A stretch of 58,237 nucleotides of DNA from Paenibacillus sp. JCM 18996 (GTDB lineage Bacteria; Bacillota; Bacilli; Paenibacillales; NBRC-103111). The translations under genes were made by a program, and so were the position numbers. Every line of letters starts with the position of its first letter. The stretch's first letter is position 1. Of the stretch, positions 19,741 to 30,543 are shown in pieces. Below the pieces are notes generated by a model. The model saw nothing but the letters and a program-made list of their open reading frames with translations. It searched no databases and was not told the origin of the DNA. The stretch is from positions 1-58,237 of the forward strand of contig BBFE01000020.1 in NCBI GenBank assembly GCA_001313085.1. Reading direction: 5' to 3'.

Positions 19741-19769
19741 TTATTCCGCAGCGCATAGTTTGGTATCAT
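19741..19769 (+). promoter_or_regulatory. asnB promoter
   Basis: TTATTC (19741-19746), a 17-base spacer and TATCAT (19764-19769), about 68 bases before the asnB start. Confidence 0.55.
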
Positions 19770-19836
19770 CATGTTTTGCCTGATTGAAAAGCAAGCCTGT
19801 AGAGGAGAAAAAAACTTCAGGAGAGGGATGAAGTCT

Positions 19837-21689
19837 ATGTGTGGAATCACTGGATGGATCGACTGGCGTAAAGATTTGACTCAACATACATCCATTCTCG
19901 AAACGATGACGGAAACACTAACGGACCGCGGCCCAGACGCTTCCGGCACATGGATCACACAGCACTGCTCGCTCGGACACCGGAGGCTCAGCGTCATGGA
20001 CCCGGAGAACGGCGCCCAGCCGATGACACGCAAATACGGTGATAACACTTTTTTTTCACTTGTATATAACGGAGAGCTCTATAATGCGCCAGAACTGCGA
20101 AAAGAACTGGAGCAGCGGGGCCATATGTTCCGAACAAATTGCGATACAGAAGTGCTGCTGCTGGCTTTTATTGAATGGGGACGGTCGTGCGTTGACCGGT
20201 TTAACGGCATTTTTGCCTTTGCGCTGTGGGACGAGGAAGCGCAAACGCTGTTCATGGCCAGGGACCGGCTTGGCGTTAAACCGCTCTTTTACTCCATCAG
20301 CGACGGGATGCTACTGTTCGGTTCCGAGCCTAAATGCATCCTGCAGCATCCGAACTTCAAAGCGCAGATCGGCGCCGAAGGACTGGCGGAGATTTTCGCC
20401 GTGGGACCCGCGAGGACGCCCGGCCACGGCGTTTACCGCAATATGCACGAGCTTAAACCGGGCCACTGCATGGTGTATTCCAGAAACGGATTAAGCATTA
20501 GAGCTTATTGGAAGCTGGAAAGCCACGCACACCCTGATAACCTCGAAGATACAGCACAGCGAATCAGGGAGCTTCTGGTCGACACGGTCGAGCGCCAGCT
20601 GGCTTCGGATGTCCCCGTGTGCACTCTGCTTTCGGGAGGCCTCGATTCCAGCGCCTTGACGACCATTGCCTCCAACTACTATAAAGCCGCCAATCAGGGC
20701 ACGCTCCATTCGTTTTCAATCGATTACGTGGATAATGACAAGCATTTTAAAGTGAGCGCCTTCCAGCCCAACGCCGATGCGCCCTGGATCAAAAGGATGA
20801 CCGAGTACTTGGGCACGCAGCACCATTATATCGAATTCGACACTCCCGAGCTGGTAGAGGCGCTACGCGCTGCGGTATATGCAAGGGATTTGCCGGGCAT
20901 GGCCGACGTCGACGCCTCCTTGTACCTGTTCTGCCGGGAGATCAAGAAGAATGCCACCGTAGCGATTTCCGGAGAGGCGGCGGACGAAATTTTTTTTGGC
21001 GGATACCCGTGGTTCCACCGGGAAGAATCACTTAATGCGGATACTTTCCCTTGGTCGCTCGCAACGAGAGACAGGGTCAGTTTATTGTCCGACCATCTGC
21101 TGGACTGGATAAAACCCGAAGCCTATGTCAAAGAGAGATACGCTCAAGCTCTCCAAGAGGTGCCTCGCCTTGCAGGAGAGAACGTACAACAGAACCGGAT
21201 GCGCGAAATTTCGTATTTGAACATTACCCGATTTATGCCGACGCTGCTGGACCGCAAGGATCGGATGAGCATGGCCGTGGGTCTGGAGGTTCGCGTGCCG
21301 TTCTGCGACCATCGTCTGGTTGAATACGTGTGGAATATCCCATGGGAAATGAAAACCGCCGGGGACCGTGAAAAAAAGGAATCCTCCGCCGGGCGCTGAG
21401 AGGCATTCTGCCGGAGGATGTGCTGACAAGAAAGAAGAGCCCTTACCCCAAAACCCACAATCCGGATTACTTAACCGCTGTAAAAGAGTGGATGCTGACT
21501 ATTCTGAACGATTCGTCTTCGCCTTTGCTGCAGTTTATCAATGTAGCTAAAATCCGCAAACTGGCCGAAGGCGACGCCACTCAATTCAATCTTCCCTGGT
21601 TCGGGCAGCTGATGACGGGACCCCAGATGTTCGCGTATTTAATTCAGGTCGACCTGTGGCTGCGGAAGTACAAAGTCTCCATACGATAA
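19837..21689 (+). CDS. asnB: asparagine synthase (glutamine-hydrolysing)
   Basis: Makes asparagine from aspartate, ATP and glutamine. The start at 19837 exposes Cys2 (MCGITGW), the glutaminase nucleophile. The glutaminase domain shows YNGELYN and RDRLGVKPL. The synthetase domain shows the PP-loop LLSGGLDSSAL (about residues 255-265). The GEAADEIFFGGYPW motif usually has a single F, and a T8 run here could be three bases too long. An extra base in the A7 run 21371-21377 shifts the last 100 residues. It is closest to AsnO/AsnB-type enzymes of Bacillus. It is alone between a promoter and a terminator. Confidence 0.94.
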
Positions 21690-21720
21690 AAAAATGACGG
21701 GCGGATGCTCGTCATTTTTT
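21688..21720 (+). terminator. terminator of asnB
   Basis: A hairpin of ATGACGgGC with GCtCGTCAT, flanked by A7 and T6, so it may act on both strands. It starts at the asnB stop. Confidence 0.85.
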
Positions 21721-21911
21721 GGCGTTTCGGACTATGTTCCCAGTTTGGTGTCAACCTATGTGCTTGGTTCGGCGTCTCGGACTATCCTAGTGTGGCGTCT
21801 GGCAATATGTACTGGTTTTGCGTCTCGGACTATCCTGGCTTTACGCATTGCCGCAAGTTTTGGCGTTCCGGGGTTAGTTCAATTTTGGCGTCTCTAGTTT
21901 ATGCCCCGGTT
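21717..21911. repeat. degenerate tandem repeat, period about 24-25 bases
   Basis: About eight copies of a unit like TTTTGGCGTCTCGGACTATCCT. The GGCG-like cores start near 21721, 21747, 21771, 21794, 21818, 21843, 21862 and 21887. The third and fifth copies share GCGTCTCGGACTATCCT exactly. Copies six to eight are more worn. It lies between the convergent asnB and rdgB genes. A frame through it gives repeated WFGVSDYP/WFCVSDYP but no start or ribosome site, so I treat it as noncoding. Confidence 0.7.
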
Positions 21912-21932
21912 CTTGCATCTGCGCGCATATGC

Positions 21933-22620
21933 TCATTCCGGCTCCCCGCCAAACAGCGGCAAAAAAACTGCTGCAGCGCCAAAGCCTGTGCTGATCCGGT
22001 TTTTGGTCTCGACAGGCAGCTCGGCCATCGTTTTGCGGAAGTGCGGCAGGTAAAAAAATAAGGGTCGTAGCCGAAGCCTGGTCTCCCCGCGGTTCCCGGA
22101 TAATGTAACCTTCACAGACGCCCTCCGCCTCCACGACGCGGTTCTGCACCGGATCGATGTAAGCCAAAGCGCAGACGAAGCGGGCTCTGCTCAACATTTG
22201 CGGCGGTTCCTGCGGAGCTTCCTCCACCGTGAAAGGCGCCAGCGCCAGCTCCGCTTCCGCAATATCCGCCAGAGGATTAAGTCCAGCCAGTTCGGAGATG
22301 AGCTTCGAGTTGTTCTCTTCATCCGTGGCTTGAAGTCCGGCAAAACGGGCGGAATAAATACCGGGCCTGCCGTCCAGCGCATCCACCATCAGTCCGGAGT
22401 CGTCGGCAAGCACCGGGACATGCAGATAATTGGCGATAGTCCTCGCTTTAATCAGCGCATTCTCGGCGAATGTGGCTCCGTTCTCAACGATCGCGGGCAG
22501 CTCGTCATAATCGGCCAGGCTGCTGATCTCAATACCCAAAGGCTCGAACCAGGCGGCGAATTCTTTCGCTTTCCCCTTATTCTGTGTCGCAATTATCACG
22601 CTTTTATTCTGTGCCTGCAT
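21933..22620 (-). CDS. rdgB: XTP/dITP diphosphatase
   Basis: HAM1/RdgB removes deaminated purine nucleoside triphosphates. Visible motifs are [22 protein letters not shown] and [26 protein letters not shown]. The C-terminus carries at least three indels between 21960 and 22090. Corrected, it holds GFGYDPYF and FRKTMAEL and ends LPLFGGEPE. The start at 22620 follows GGAGGAGAGC. It overlaps the end of rph by 17 bases, the same pairing as rph-ysnA in Bacillus. A roughly 25-residue insertion after position 105, rich in Glu, Pro and Ala, is longer than in most relatives. Confidence 0.93.
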
Positions 22621-23366
22621 GGATCCGCTCTCCTCCAATCAACTTGGCGGCCTCTCCCAGCACTTTGCGCTGCTCTTCGATCATCAATTGAATCCCGCTG
22701 TCCGCCAAAGCGAGCAGCTCGTCAAGCTCTTTTCTTGAAAACGGGGCTTCTTCCCCCGTGCCCTGAATTTCGACGAATTTCCCCTCGCCCGTCATGACCA
22801 CATTCATATCAACCTTTGCCTGGGAATCTTCGTCGTAGTTCAGATCCAGACGCGGTTCGCTGCCGATAATCCCTACGCTGACCGAGGCCAGGAAATCGCG
22901 CACTGGAAATTTCGGCAGTTTTTTTTATCCGCGGCTACCTTTCGCAAAGCGAACACCATGGCGACAAAAGCGCCGGTGATCGATGTCGTTCTAGTGCCCC
23001 ATCCGCCTGGATCACATCGCAATCCAGTGTCAGCGTGCGCTCGCCCAGTGCTTCAAGATCGACAACCGAGCGAAGCGCGCGTCCGATCAAACGCTGAATC
23101 TCCATCGTGCGGCCGCCCAGCTTTCCTTTGTTAGCCTCCCTTTGATTGCGCACCTGGGTTGCTCTTGGCAACATTGAGTATTCAGCCGTGACCCAGCCTT
23201 TCCCTTGGCCTTTCATAAAAGGAGGCACCCGCTCCTCCACAGTCGCCGTGCAAATGACCTTCGTATCTCCGACCTCGATCAGGAGCGAGCCTTCCGCATG
23301 CTTGATATAATGGGGAGTAATCTTAATAGTCCGCGTTTGATCTGCCTGTCTTCCACCGATTCTCAT
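22604..23366 (-). CDS. rph: ribonuclease PH
   Basis: A phosphate-dependent 3' exonuclease trimming tRNA. It has the characteristic N-terminus [16 protein letters not shown], the motif [14 protein letters not shown], and QADG followed after an indel by [11 protein letters not shown]. Indels lie near 22990 (missing base) and in the T8 run 22919-22926. The corrected C-half contains [12 protein letters not shown] and the conserved [16 protein letters not shown]. The start at 23366 follows GGAGGAAG. The gene order gerM-rph-rdgB matches Bacillus subtilis. Confidence 0.94.
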
Positions 23367-23598
23367 GTACGTGCTTCCTCCTAGAAAAGATATCGCCGCA
23401 GGGCTTACCCCTTATTGTGTACCAATGTTTTCCCGATATCCGAAACTCTTAATCATTTTAACAAAGCGGCAGAAGAAAAGCATCCCGAACGTCGTAAAAA
23501 AGGGTGAAATTCAAGGCAATCCAATAAAACTGCCGGGGAGCTGCTGCATTCGCATATGGCCTCCAGCCGCTGTTGACATTCAGTTCCTTGATCGGATT

Positions 23599-24623
23599 TC
23601 ACATCTTGATTTCATTTAAATGCACAGGCTTCATCACAGGTTTGCTGTAATTCTGGTTGTCGGTGGAAGCGATTTTGGCGTCTCCGTTCACTTCAATCTG
23701 GACTTTAGGCACTCCGGTGTTCTCGGTCAAAGAAAGAACCACGGCCTGCAGCGCTTCGGCAGGAGCCTTTTTATCCATACCCAGCACTTTATCCGAGAAA
23801 TTCACTGTCACCAAATCATTGGTTTTGTTCACCTGGAGAACTTCCGTCGAAGGGGCGAATACGGGAGTCAAGCCTTTGCTTTGGTCCGGCCCCTTGATCA
23901 GCTCCTGAACCGCCGCTTGGGCAACATCGTCCGTCCGTTTCACCAGCCGGGTCACAGGCACATAATATTTGTATTGATCCGGCCCTGGGCCAAAAAAGTA
24001 CAAGGTCACCGGAGTAGCCCTGCCGTATTCCACATTGTCGGGCTTCTCGATGTTGATTCCCATCGCTCTGGACAGCGAACCGTCAATCGGAGTGCCCGCC
24101 ATCGGCATTTCCTTCAGGTCTTTGCCTTCCACACGAATTTTGACCTGCTCGATAGAAGGAAAGCTGGTCAGCGTCCAGGTGACGGCTTCCATGATTTTGC
24201 GTTCGTCCTGAACGTTGTACTCATTGAATGCCTTGCTGAAGTCTACGGTCGCCAGCTTGTTCCTGACATCGATCCCTTTCACTTGAGTGCCTTTCGGCAG
24301 CAGACCGATAAAGCCTTTGGGCAGCAGCTTCTGGCCGGGACCGTCCTCCACCATATACTGGAGAGCCGCTTTGGCTATCTCCACTTTGTCGGGCAGGCCC
24401 ATGGAAATCGGCGAAACGAGTCCATTGGCGTCCTTAAAATACAATGTGGCCGAAGCCGGGCTCACCGATTTTTTTGCTGAGGCAGCGCGGCCATAGTCTC
24501 CGCCGAGGCCGGCGGCGGATCGATCGGTTGGGACTGGCGCTTTGACCCGAGCGAGCAGCCCGAAGTCAGCAGAACAACGACACTTCCTGCGGCAAGCCAA
24601 CGGGTCCAATAGTAACGATTCAT
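23599..24623 (-). CDS. gerM: GerM spore germination lipoprotein
   Basis: A lipoprotein needed for normal germination and cortex formation in Bacillus. The signal peptide ends in lipobox LTSGC (Cys about residue 23). Two GerM domains follow, each with TLYF near the start: VSPASATLYFKDANGLVSPI and, about 150 residues later, TPVTLYFFGPGP. Both end in strand-rich VDFSKAF / VNFSDKV motifs. One extra base in the T7 run 24469-24475 splits the lipoprotein leader from the first domain. The start at 24623 has GGAGGAAGAACG upstream. Confidence 0.92.
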
Positions 24624-24777
24624 CGTTCTTCCTCCTGAATAAGTCGATTTATTGTTACTATGTATACGAACCGTGGCCTGTTTTATAACTGTTTTTTTGT
24701 CCGAAAAAAGGGGCAAGCTAATGAAAATATCCTTTTTTTGGGGAAAATTTAGGGGGCATATTAGGAGGGGTGAGAGA

Positions 24778-25309
24778 ATGAAATACAATTTGGACAGCGA
24801 CAAAGTGAAACAGGCCTCGGACGAATGGCTGCAAAAAAAGGGGCGTGAAGGTGTCGGATATTTCTGAGCTCGTCTATTTTTTTGCAGAAGGATTATCTGC
24901 AGGATTTGACAATTGAATTTTGTGAGATTAATGTACGCAAAGTGATGGAAAAAAAAGGGAGGTCCAGAACGCCATCCTGACTGGCATCCAGCTTGATATC
25001 CTGTCGGAACAGGGAAATCTGATCGCCCCGCTGCAGGATATGATCGAGAATGACGAGCCGCTTTACGGCTGCGATGAGATCTTGGCACTGTCCATCGTGA
25101 ATGTGTTCGGGAGCATAGGTTTAACCAATTTCGGCTATATCGATAAAATGAAGCCGGGCATTCTGGAGGTGCTGAACGACAAGACGGGCAAGCAAAAAAA
25201 TACCTTCCTCGACGACATCGTGGGAGCGATAGCGGCGTCCGCCAGTTCGAGAATCGCCCACCTCAGGCAGTCGGAGATGGAGCAGGCACAAACCGTGGGC
25301 CAGGTATAG
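24778..25309 (+). CDS. YutG-type phosphatidylglycerophosphatase A
   Basis: A PgpA-family protein. The reading after correction is RGVKVSDISELVYFLQKDYL, then REVQNAILTGIQLD, then LYGCDEILALSIVNVFGSIG, close to B. subtilis YutG. Overlong runs at 24833-24839, 24877-24883 and 24949-24956 account for +1, +1 and +2 bases. Removing these four gives exactly 175 codons plus stop, a clean check of the error model. The start at 24778 follows AGGAGGGG. It is transcribed divergently from gerM. Confidence 0.88.
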
Positions 25310-25391
25310 CTTTAATATTAAAAAAGGGAAAGGAAAGGCACGGGCTTACGTCCGAATGCTGGCTCACGGTGTGTCTTCCTGCCCTCTCAGT

Positions 25392-26363
25392 CTATATAGA
25401 ACGATAAACAAATACGCCGTTATCTTCTTTCCGCTCGGCGCGTCCTTCCGCATCCAAGTAGACGACATGAGCAAGCGTCTCGGCCATGGCAAAACGGAGC
25501 TGGTGCAGTGACAGCCTGTCGCCGAATAAAGCCTGACACAGCTGATAGCAGGTCATCGGCTGTTGCAGTTGTTCTTCCATAAGCTGCAGCCGCTGTTCAT
25601 GGTGGCCGACCAGCTCCAGCGCCCGTTCGCGAAAAGCTGTAAACGGCTCGCGGTGGCCGGGATACGCTTGAACGACTTCATATTCGGCAATCCGCTGGAG
25701 ATGGTCCAGATAAGATTGCAGAGGATTCGCGTCCATCCCGGGAATATAGCTGACATTAGGCGAAATCCGGGGCAGCACGTGGTCTCCGCAGAACATCACT
25801 TTGGCTTCAAAATTATATAAACACAGATGGCCGTCCGCATGGCCGGGAGTGTGGATCGTTTCGTACTCCCGGTCTCCCATCCGGATTTTATCCCCGGGAT
25901 TCAGCAAAGTGACCTGCGGCTGCGGAGATACCTGATCAAGGAAGCTTTCCATATGCTCGTAAATATTTTCGCATTTGCCGGAATCCATCCCGTGCTGCCG
26001 AAACAGCTCGGTCATCTCTTCGCTCATGGTCCGCTCCGGGCCCCACAAAAGCCGGGCCTGGACCAATCCTTGAGTGGACAAATAAACCGGCGCGGACGTC
26101 TGTTCCTGGAACCAGCCGGCGAGCCCGTAATGATCCGGATGGTGATGCGTCAGGATGATCCTGTCGATGTCGCCATAACCGATCCCGCACTGCTCGAGCG
26201 CCGATTGCCAGGCGGCCTCGGATTCGGCAGTGCGGATTCCGGGATCCACCAAAGTGTAACGGCCGCTGCCCCGGATCAAATAGGAGTTGACCCATCTAAG
26301 CGGAAACGGCAGCGGAACCTTGACGCGCAGGATGCCTCCATCGTGCTGCGAAAACTCGCTCAT
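25392..26363 (-). CDS. metallo-beta-lactamase-fold hydrolase
   Basis: An intact protein of about 323 residues. The MBL zinc motif HHHPDHYG is in LTHHHPDH, followed by TPGHADGH and CGDHVLPRI, giving a full binuclear site. The C-terminal 100 residues are helical and contain HREPF, as in the YqjP-like hydrolases of Bacillus. The substrate is unknown; similar proteins act on thioesters or lactones. The start at 26363 follows AAAGGGGG. No partner gene is evident. Confidence 0.88.
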   Translation of the reverse strand: MSEFSQHDGGILRVKVPLPFPLRWVNSYLIRGSGRYTLVDPGIRTAESEAAWQSALEQCGIGYGDIDRIILTHHHPDHYGLAGWFQEQTSAPVYLSTQGLVQARLLWGPERTMSEEMTELFRQHGMDSGKCENIYEHMESFLDQVSPQPQVTLLNPGDKIRMGDREYETIHTPGHADGHLCLYNFEAKVMFCGDHVLPRISPNVSYIPGMDANPLQSYLDHLQRIAEYEVVQAYPGHREPFTAFRERALELVGHHEQRLQLMEEQLQQPMTCYQLCQALFGDRLSLHQLRFAMAETLAHVVYLDAEGRAERKEDNGVFVYRSI

Positions 26364-26528
26364 TCCGTGTCCCCCTTTCTGTCGCAATGTTACGTATAGT
26401 TTCATTGTATCGCTGGTCCTATGAGAGAAGCAATTTATTTGCTGGAACATTTTCGCGCAGGCTTGTAAAAACACTGGTGAACGGGCAGGTATGTTACAAT
26501 GAGAAAAAAAACAGAACAGGTGATGCAT

Positions 26529-27348
26529 GTGCAGTTACATGTAGAGCACACAGAGCCCAAAAGACTTCTGAACCCTGCAGGAGGGTATTTGACCGGGTAC
26601 ACTCACACATTGAATCCTTACGCCGGCTGTTCGTTCGCTTGTTCTTATTGCTATGTACGGCGGATGCCTGTCGCTCTATTTCAGCCTGAGCCTTGGGGAA
26701 GCTGGATTAAAGTAAAAGAGGGCGCAGCCGGACTGCTTCGTAAAGAACTGGCGAAAGCGAAGCGCAAAGGGCCCGTTACCGTTTTTTATGTCCTCGAGCA
26801 CCGATCCTTACCAGCCGATTGAACATGAGCTGCGGATCACCCGGTCGCTTCTTTCCGTAATGACGGAGGAGAAGCCGGATTTTTTTTACTGGTCCAGACA
26901 CGAAGCCCGTTGATTATGAGGACCTGGATTTGCTGTCCGCTGCGGGGCCGGGTTCGGGTAAGCATGACCATTGAGACGGATCTGGAGGCGGTGAGAAAAG
27001 CTTTTACTCCTTCCGCTCCCCCGCTTGCGGCAAGGTTCAAAGCATTAAAAGCGATTTATGAAGCGGGAATCCCGGCGCAAGCGGCGGTTTCTCCCCTGCT
27101 GCCCTGCTCGGAGGAATTTCCTGAAAAGCTGGCTGCCAGCGTGGGACGGATTGTGCTGGACGATTTTTTTCATGGGGGACGGCAGCAGCGGCAAACGTAC
27201 GGAAAAGCTTGGAATGCGGCAGCGTTTCGAGCAGCTTGGACTGGGGGAATGGTATAATCCCGATGCATACCTGCGCGTCCTTAATCGGCTGCAAAAGTTC
27301 TATGGAGACGATCGGCTGTTCGTCAGCCAGGCGGGATTTCTGCCGTAG
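26529..27348 (+). CDS. SPL-family radical SAM protein
   Basis: A radical SAM protein of the spore photoproduct lyase-like group (short Rv2578c/SplB-like proteins). The cluster motif is in YAGCSFACSYCYVRR, that is CxxxCxxC. Indels in runs near 26785, 26881-26888 and 27163-27169 break it into pieces. Later pieces are YGDDRLFVSQAGFLP and the segment TIETDLEAVRKAFTPSAPP typical of the barrel. I prefer the GTG at 26529 because AGGTG lies six bases upstream. ATG at 26523 or 26499 is possible. Confidence 0.82.
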
Positions 27349-27516
27349 AACGGAGGTGCCCAAACCGAACGACTGCAGATGGATTGCGGGCTGGAAAATC
27401 TCCTAAAGTATTATGGCTCAGGGCATCAGCCCATGGGGTTACACCTTAAGCCGCCTCATTCTCTCCAGAATCAGGCGGTCGAACCGTACCCTCCCAAACA
27501 CAATGAGTGTCCGGTT

Positions 27517-28092
27517 CTAGTCAAACCAAACGGTTTTATCCTCAACAGCAGCTCTTTTGCGCATCGGCACCTTGATATCCGGGTATCCCACATAAATGAA
27601 ACCGGCCATGGCTTCCCTGTCAGACAAGCCGAAAATCTGCTTCACAAAGGGATGGTAAGCGGCGTCCCCCCGTCCTCCATACCGCTCCAAGTCCCAGTGC
27701 GTGCGCCGTGAGCAGCATGTTCTGGATCGCCGCGTGCACTGCGGCATATTCCTCAACCTCCACCGCATGCTTATTGTCCGGCGGAGAGACCGCGACGCCG
27801 ATTACAACCGGCGATCGTTCCGCTTTTAACGACGCCTTATCCATGGCTTCTTGTCTTTGTTCCGCGGTTACATCCCCCAAACCCTCTGCAGCCAGATTAG
27901 CCCACACCTGGCCCAGCTTTTTTTTCCTTCCCTCGCCAGTCATCACAAAAAAAATTTCCACGGCTGGGTTAAATAGTGATTCGGCGCCCAGGTGCCGGCC
28001 TCCAGGATACGATGGATCAAAACGGGCTCAACCGGGTCCGGCTTTACTTTGCCGATGCTTCTTCTTGTCCTTATCGCTTCATGGATGTCCAT
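27517..28092 (-). CDS. nitroreductase-family protein
   Basis: An FMN-dependent nitroreductase. The N-terminus MDIHEAIRTRRSIGKVK contains the RRS flavin-contact motif, then GTWAPNHYLTQPWKF. Later come AAIQNMLLTAHALGLGAVWRTG and the C-terminal YVGYP. Indels lie near 27690, 27920 and 27950. Corrected length is about 190 residues. The start at 28092 has a G-rich stretch upstream. The substrate cannot be told from the sequence. Confidence 0.88.
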
Positions 28093-28192
28093 TTCCACCA
28101 ACTCCCCCCCATACGCTATAGCTTTGTTAAACGGACTGTGAACCGTTTTTTCTTTATTACTATTGTAACGAAAAAAGGCCCGCGGAGCAAAA

Positions 28193-29029
28193 TCAGCTCT
28201 GGTGCCGCTTGCGGTACTGCAGGGGGGATTCCCCCGCCAGCTGCTTGAACACGCGCCGAAATGCGCCACATTGTCAAAGCCCGACTCCTCAGCCACTTCG
28301 ATGATCTTCCATCTTGTTTCCCTCAGAAGCCTTCTTGCTTCCTTGATCCTCACCGCCTGCAAATATTCCACAAAGGAGAAACCCGTCACCTGTTTGAAAA
28401 TACGGCTAAGATAAAACGTGCTGAGATAAAATTCATTCGAAATCCTCGTCAAAGTGAGAGGCTGCTTATAATTTGCGTTGATGTACTCCACCAATTCGTC
28501 GATTTTGCGGTGAAGCGGACTGCTCAGCTCCGCCGGCGAAAAAAACAGCTGTCATCCGCCGCCTGCTCCCTTCGCGCACGGAACAAGAGCAGCTGCCAAA
28601 GTAAAGAGCGGGTCGCGATTTCCCACCCTGCCGGCTGCTTTGTATACTCCGTCAGGGCCCGTGACAACAGCTCCTCCACATAACCCTGTTCCTTCACGTT
28701 CAGACGCACCGCTTTCCCCTCCATCCGGAAAGACTGTGTCAGCACTTGTCTTTCTTCGGGGGAGAGAGTTCCGAGCAGCCAGTTCTCTTCCACATTGACT
28801 AGAATCCTTTCATGGTCCGCTCTCCCCGTGTCCGCAGTCCTGTGCAGGTCAAACCGGTTGATGAAGACAAGATCCCCTTTGCTCAGCCGGTACGTCCGGT
28901 CATTTATGAAATAGTCCCGCTCGCCCTCGAGCAAATAATAGATCTCATAAAATTCGTGGACATGGTCCGATTCCATATTGAACAGATGAGTCCGCTTTAA
29001 TTTTTTCGATAAAAAAAGGGGGATTTCAT
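28193..29029 (-). CDS. AraC-family transcriptional regulator
   Basis: An N-terminal cupin sensing domain (YYLLEGERDYFINDRTYRLS, then DLHRTADT) and a C-terminal double HTH: LTLTRISNEFYLSTFYLSRI and VAEESGFDNVAHF. It ends LQYRKRHQS. Indels lie in the runs near 28540, 28240, 29002 and 29011. Start: ATG at 29029 after GGGAGGAAA, giving MKSPFF when run lengths are corrected. It is divergent from the oxidoreductase at 29191, so it probably controls it in response to a sugar. Confidence 0.88.
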
Positions 29030-29190
29030 CCGAATTTCCTCCCAATCCGCTATATCTGTCTCTACTTCAGTTTACAACAAAATAAGCAAAGAAACACATT
29101 TTTTTTCAGCAATAAATGAATAGAATTTTTTTGCGGTCAGACGGGTATGCTGGTTGCGGATACATTTTTTTGAAGGGAGATCGAGACCCA

Positions 29191-30484
29191 ATGGCCAAAA
29201 CCAGATACGCGCTCATAGGAACCGGCGGAAGAGCCGCATTCTTCTACAACGCTTTAGTCCGTGATTACAGGGAGACGTCCGAGCTGGTCGCTTTTTTGCG
29301 ATGTGAACCGGACGCGGATGAATTTTGCCAACAAACAAATATACGAAAAAATTCCAGCATGAGCCCGTTCCCGCCTATAAAGCGGACCAATTCAAGCAGA
29401 TGATCGAGGAACAGCGCCCGGATACGATCATTGTAACCACAATCGACCGCACGCACCATACGTATATTATCCGCGCTATGGAGATGGGCTGTGACGTCAT
29501 TTCAGAGAAGCCGATGACCGTCGACGAGAGCAAATGCCAGGAGATCCTCGACGCCATAAACCGCACGGGCCGCAAGCTAAGGGTCACCTTTAACTATCGC
29601 TACGCTCCGCATAACACGAAGATCAGGGAGCTCATCATGAACGATACGATCGGCAAGGTCACCTCCGTCCATTTCGAATGGATGCTGAACAACAAGCACG
29701 GCGCGGACTATTTCAGACGCTGGCACCGTGACAAGCGCAACAGCGGAGGCCTTCTTGTACATAAATCCACTCATCACTTCGATCTGGTCAACTTCTGGCT
29801 GGGCGCGAGGCCCCGTACGGTTTATGCAATGGGAGACCTCATGTTCTACGGAAGGGAAAATGCCGAGAAGCGCGGAGTCACCGAGTTTTACCAAAGAGCC
29901 CACGGCAGCGAAGCGGCCGCCAAGGACCCTTTTGCCCTCCATATGAAGGATAATGAGAATTTGAAAGCGATGTACCTAGACGCGGAGCATGAAGACGGGT
30001 ATCAGCGCGACCAGAGCGTATTCGGCGACGGCATCTCGATCGAGGATACAATGGGCGTAATGGTCCGCTATGACAGCCAGGCTATCCTCACTTATTCCTT
30101 GAACGCTTATCTTCCTGTCGAAGGCTATAATATCTCTTTCAACGGGACAAAAGGACGCATGGAGGTGAGAGTCGTCGAAGCTTCCTATGTCAATTCCGGA
30201 GGCGCGCAGGAGATGGAAGGGGCGATCAAAGGAAAAAAAGCATCCGGATCTTCCCGATGTTCGAGGCTCCTTACAATGTCGAAGTGGAAGAGCAGCAGGG
30301 CGGGCATGGCGGCGGAGACCCTGTTCTACTGAACGATATTTTCGGCGTGCCAGAGGAGGATCCTTTCAAGAGAGCGGCTTCTCACGTGGACGGCGCCATG
30401 TCGATCCTGACGGGAATCGCAGGCAACATTTCCATCAGAACCGGACTGCCGGTTCAGGTGGACAAACTGGTCAAGTTCCATTAG
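29191..30484 (+). CDS. Gfo/Idh/MocA-family oxidoreductase
   Basis: An NAD(P)-dependent sugar or inositol-type dehydrogenase. The Rossmann start is YALIGTGGRAAFF, the conserved EKP is in DVISEKPMTVDESKC, and the substrate-site residues are in GGLLVHKSTHHFDLVNFW. Indels lie in the runs 29293-29298, 29348-29353 and 30232-30238. Corrected length is about 430 residues, at the long end of the family, with an insertion after LMFYGREN. The divergent AraC regulator points to carbohydrate use. Confidence 0.88.
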
Positions 30485-30496
30485 TCTGATATTTGC

Positions 30497-30538
30497 AAAA
30501 GGAAGGGAGCCGGTTGTTGAAAGGCCCTTCCTTTTTTT
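30497..30538 (+). terminator. bidirectional terminator
   Basis: AAGGAAGGG (30499-30507) pairs with CCCTTCCTT (30525-30533), with a T run to 30538 and an A run on the other side. It separates the oxidoreductase from the convergent DUF445 gene. Confidence 0.85.
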
Positions 30539-30543
30539 ATGCT

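Noticed and set aside
21694..21897. A 67-codon frame through the intergenic tandem repeat
   Set aside because: The frame exists only because the repeat period is near 24 bases; there is no ribosome site, and it overlaps the asnB terminator.
24778..25309. Frameshifts as programmed slippage or phase variation
   Set aside because: They affect most genes, including essential ones, at ordinary A/T runs and short G/C runs. Sequence error explains all of them more simply.
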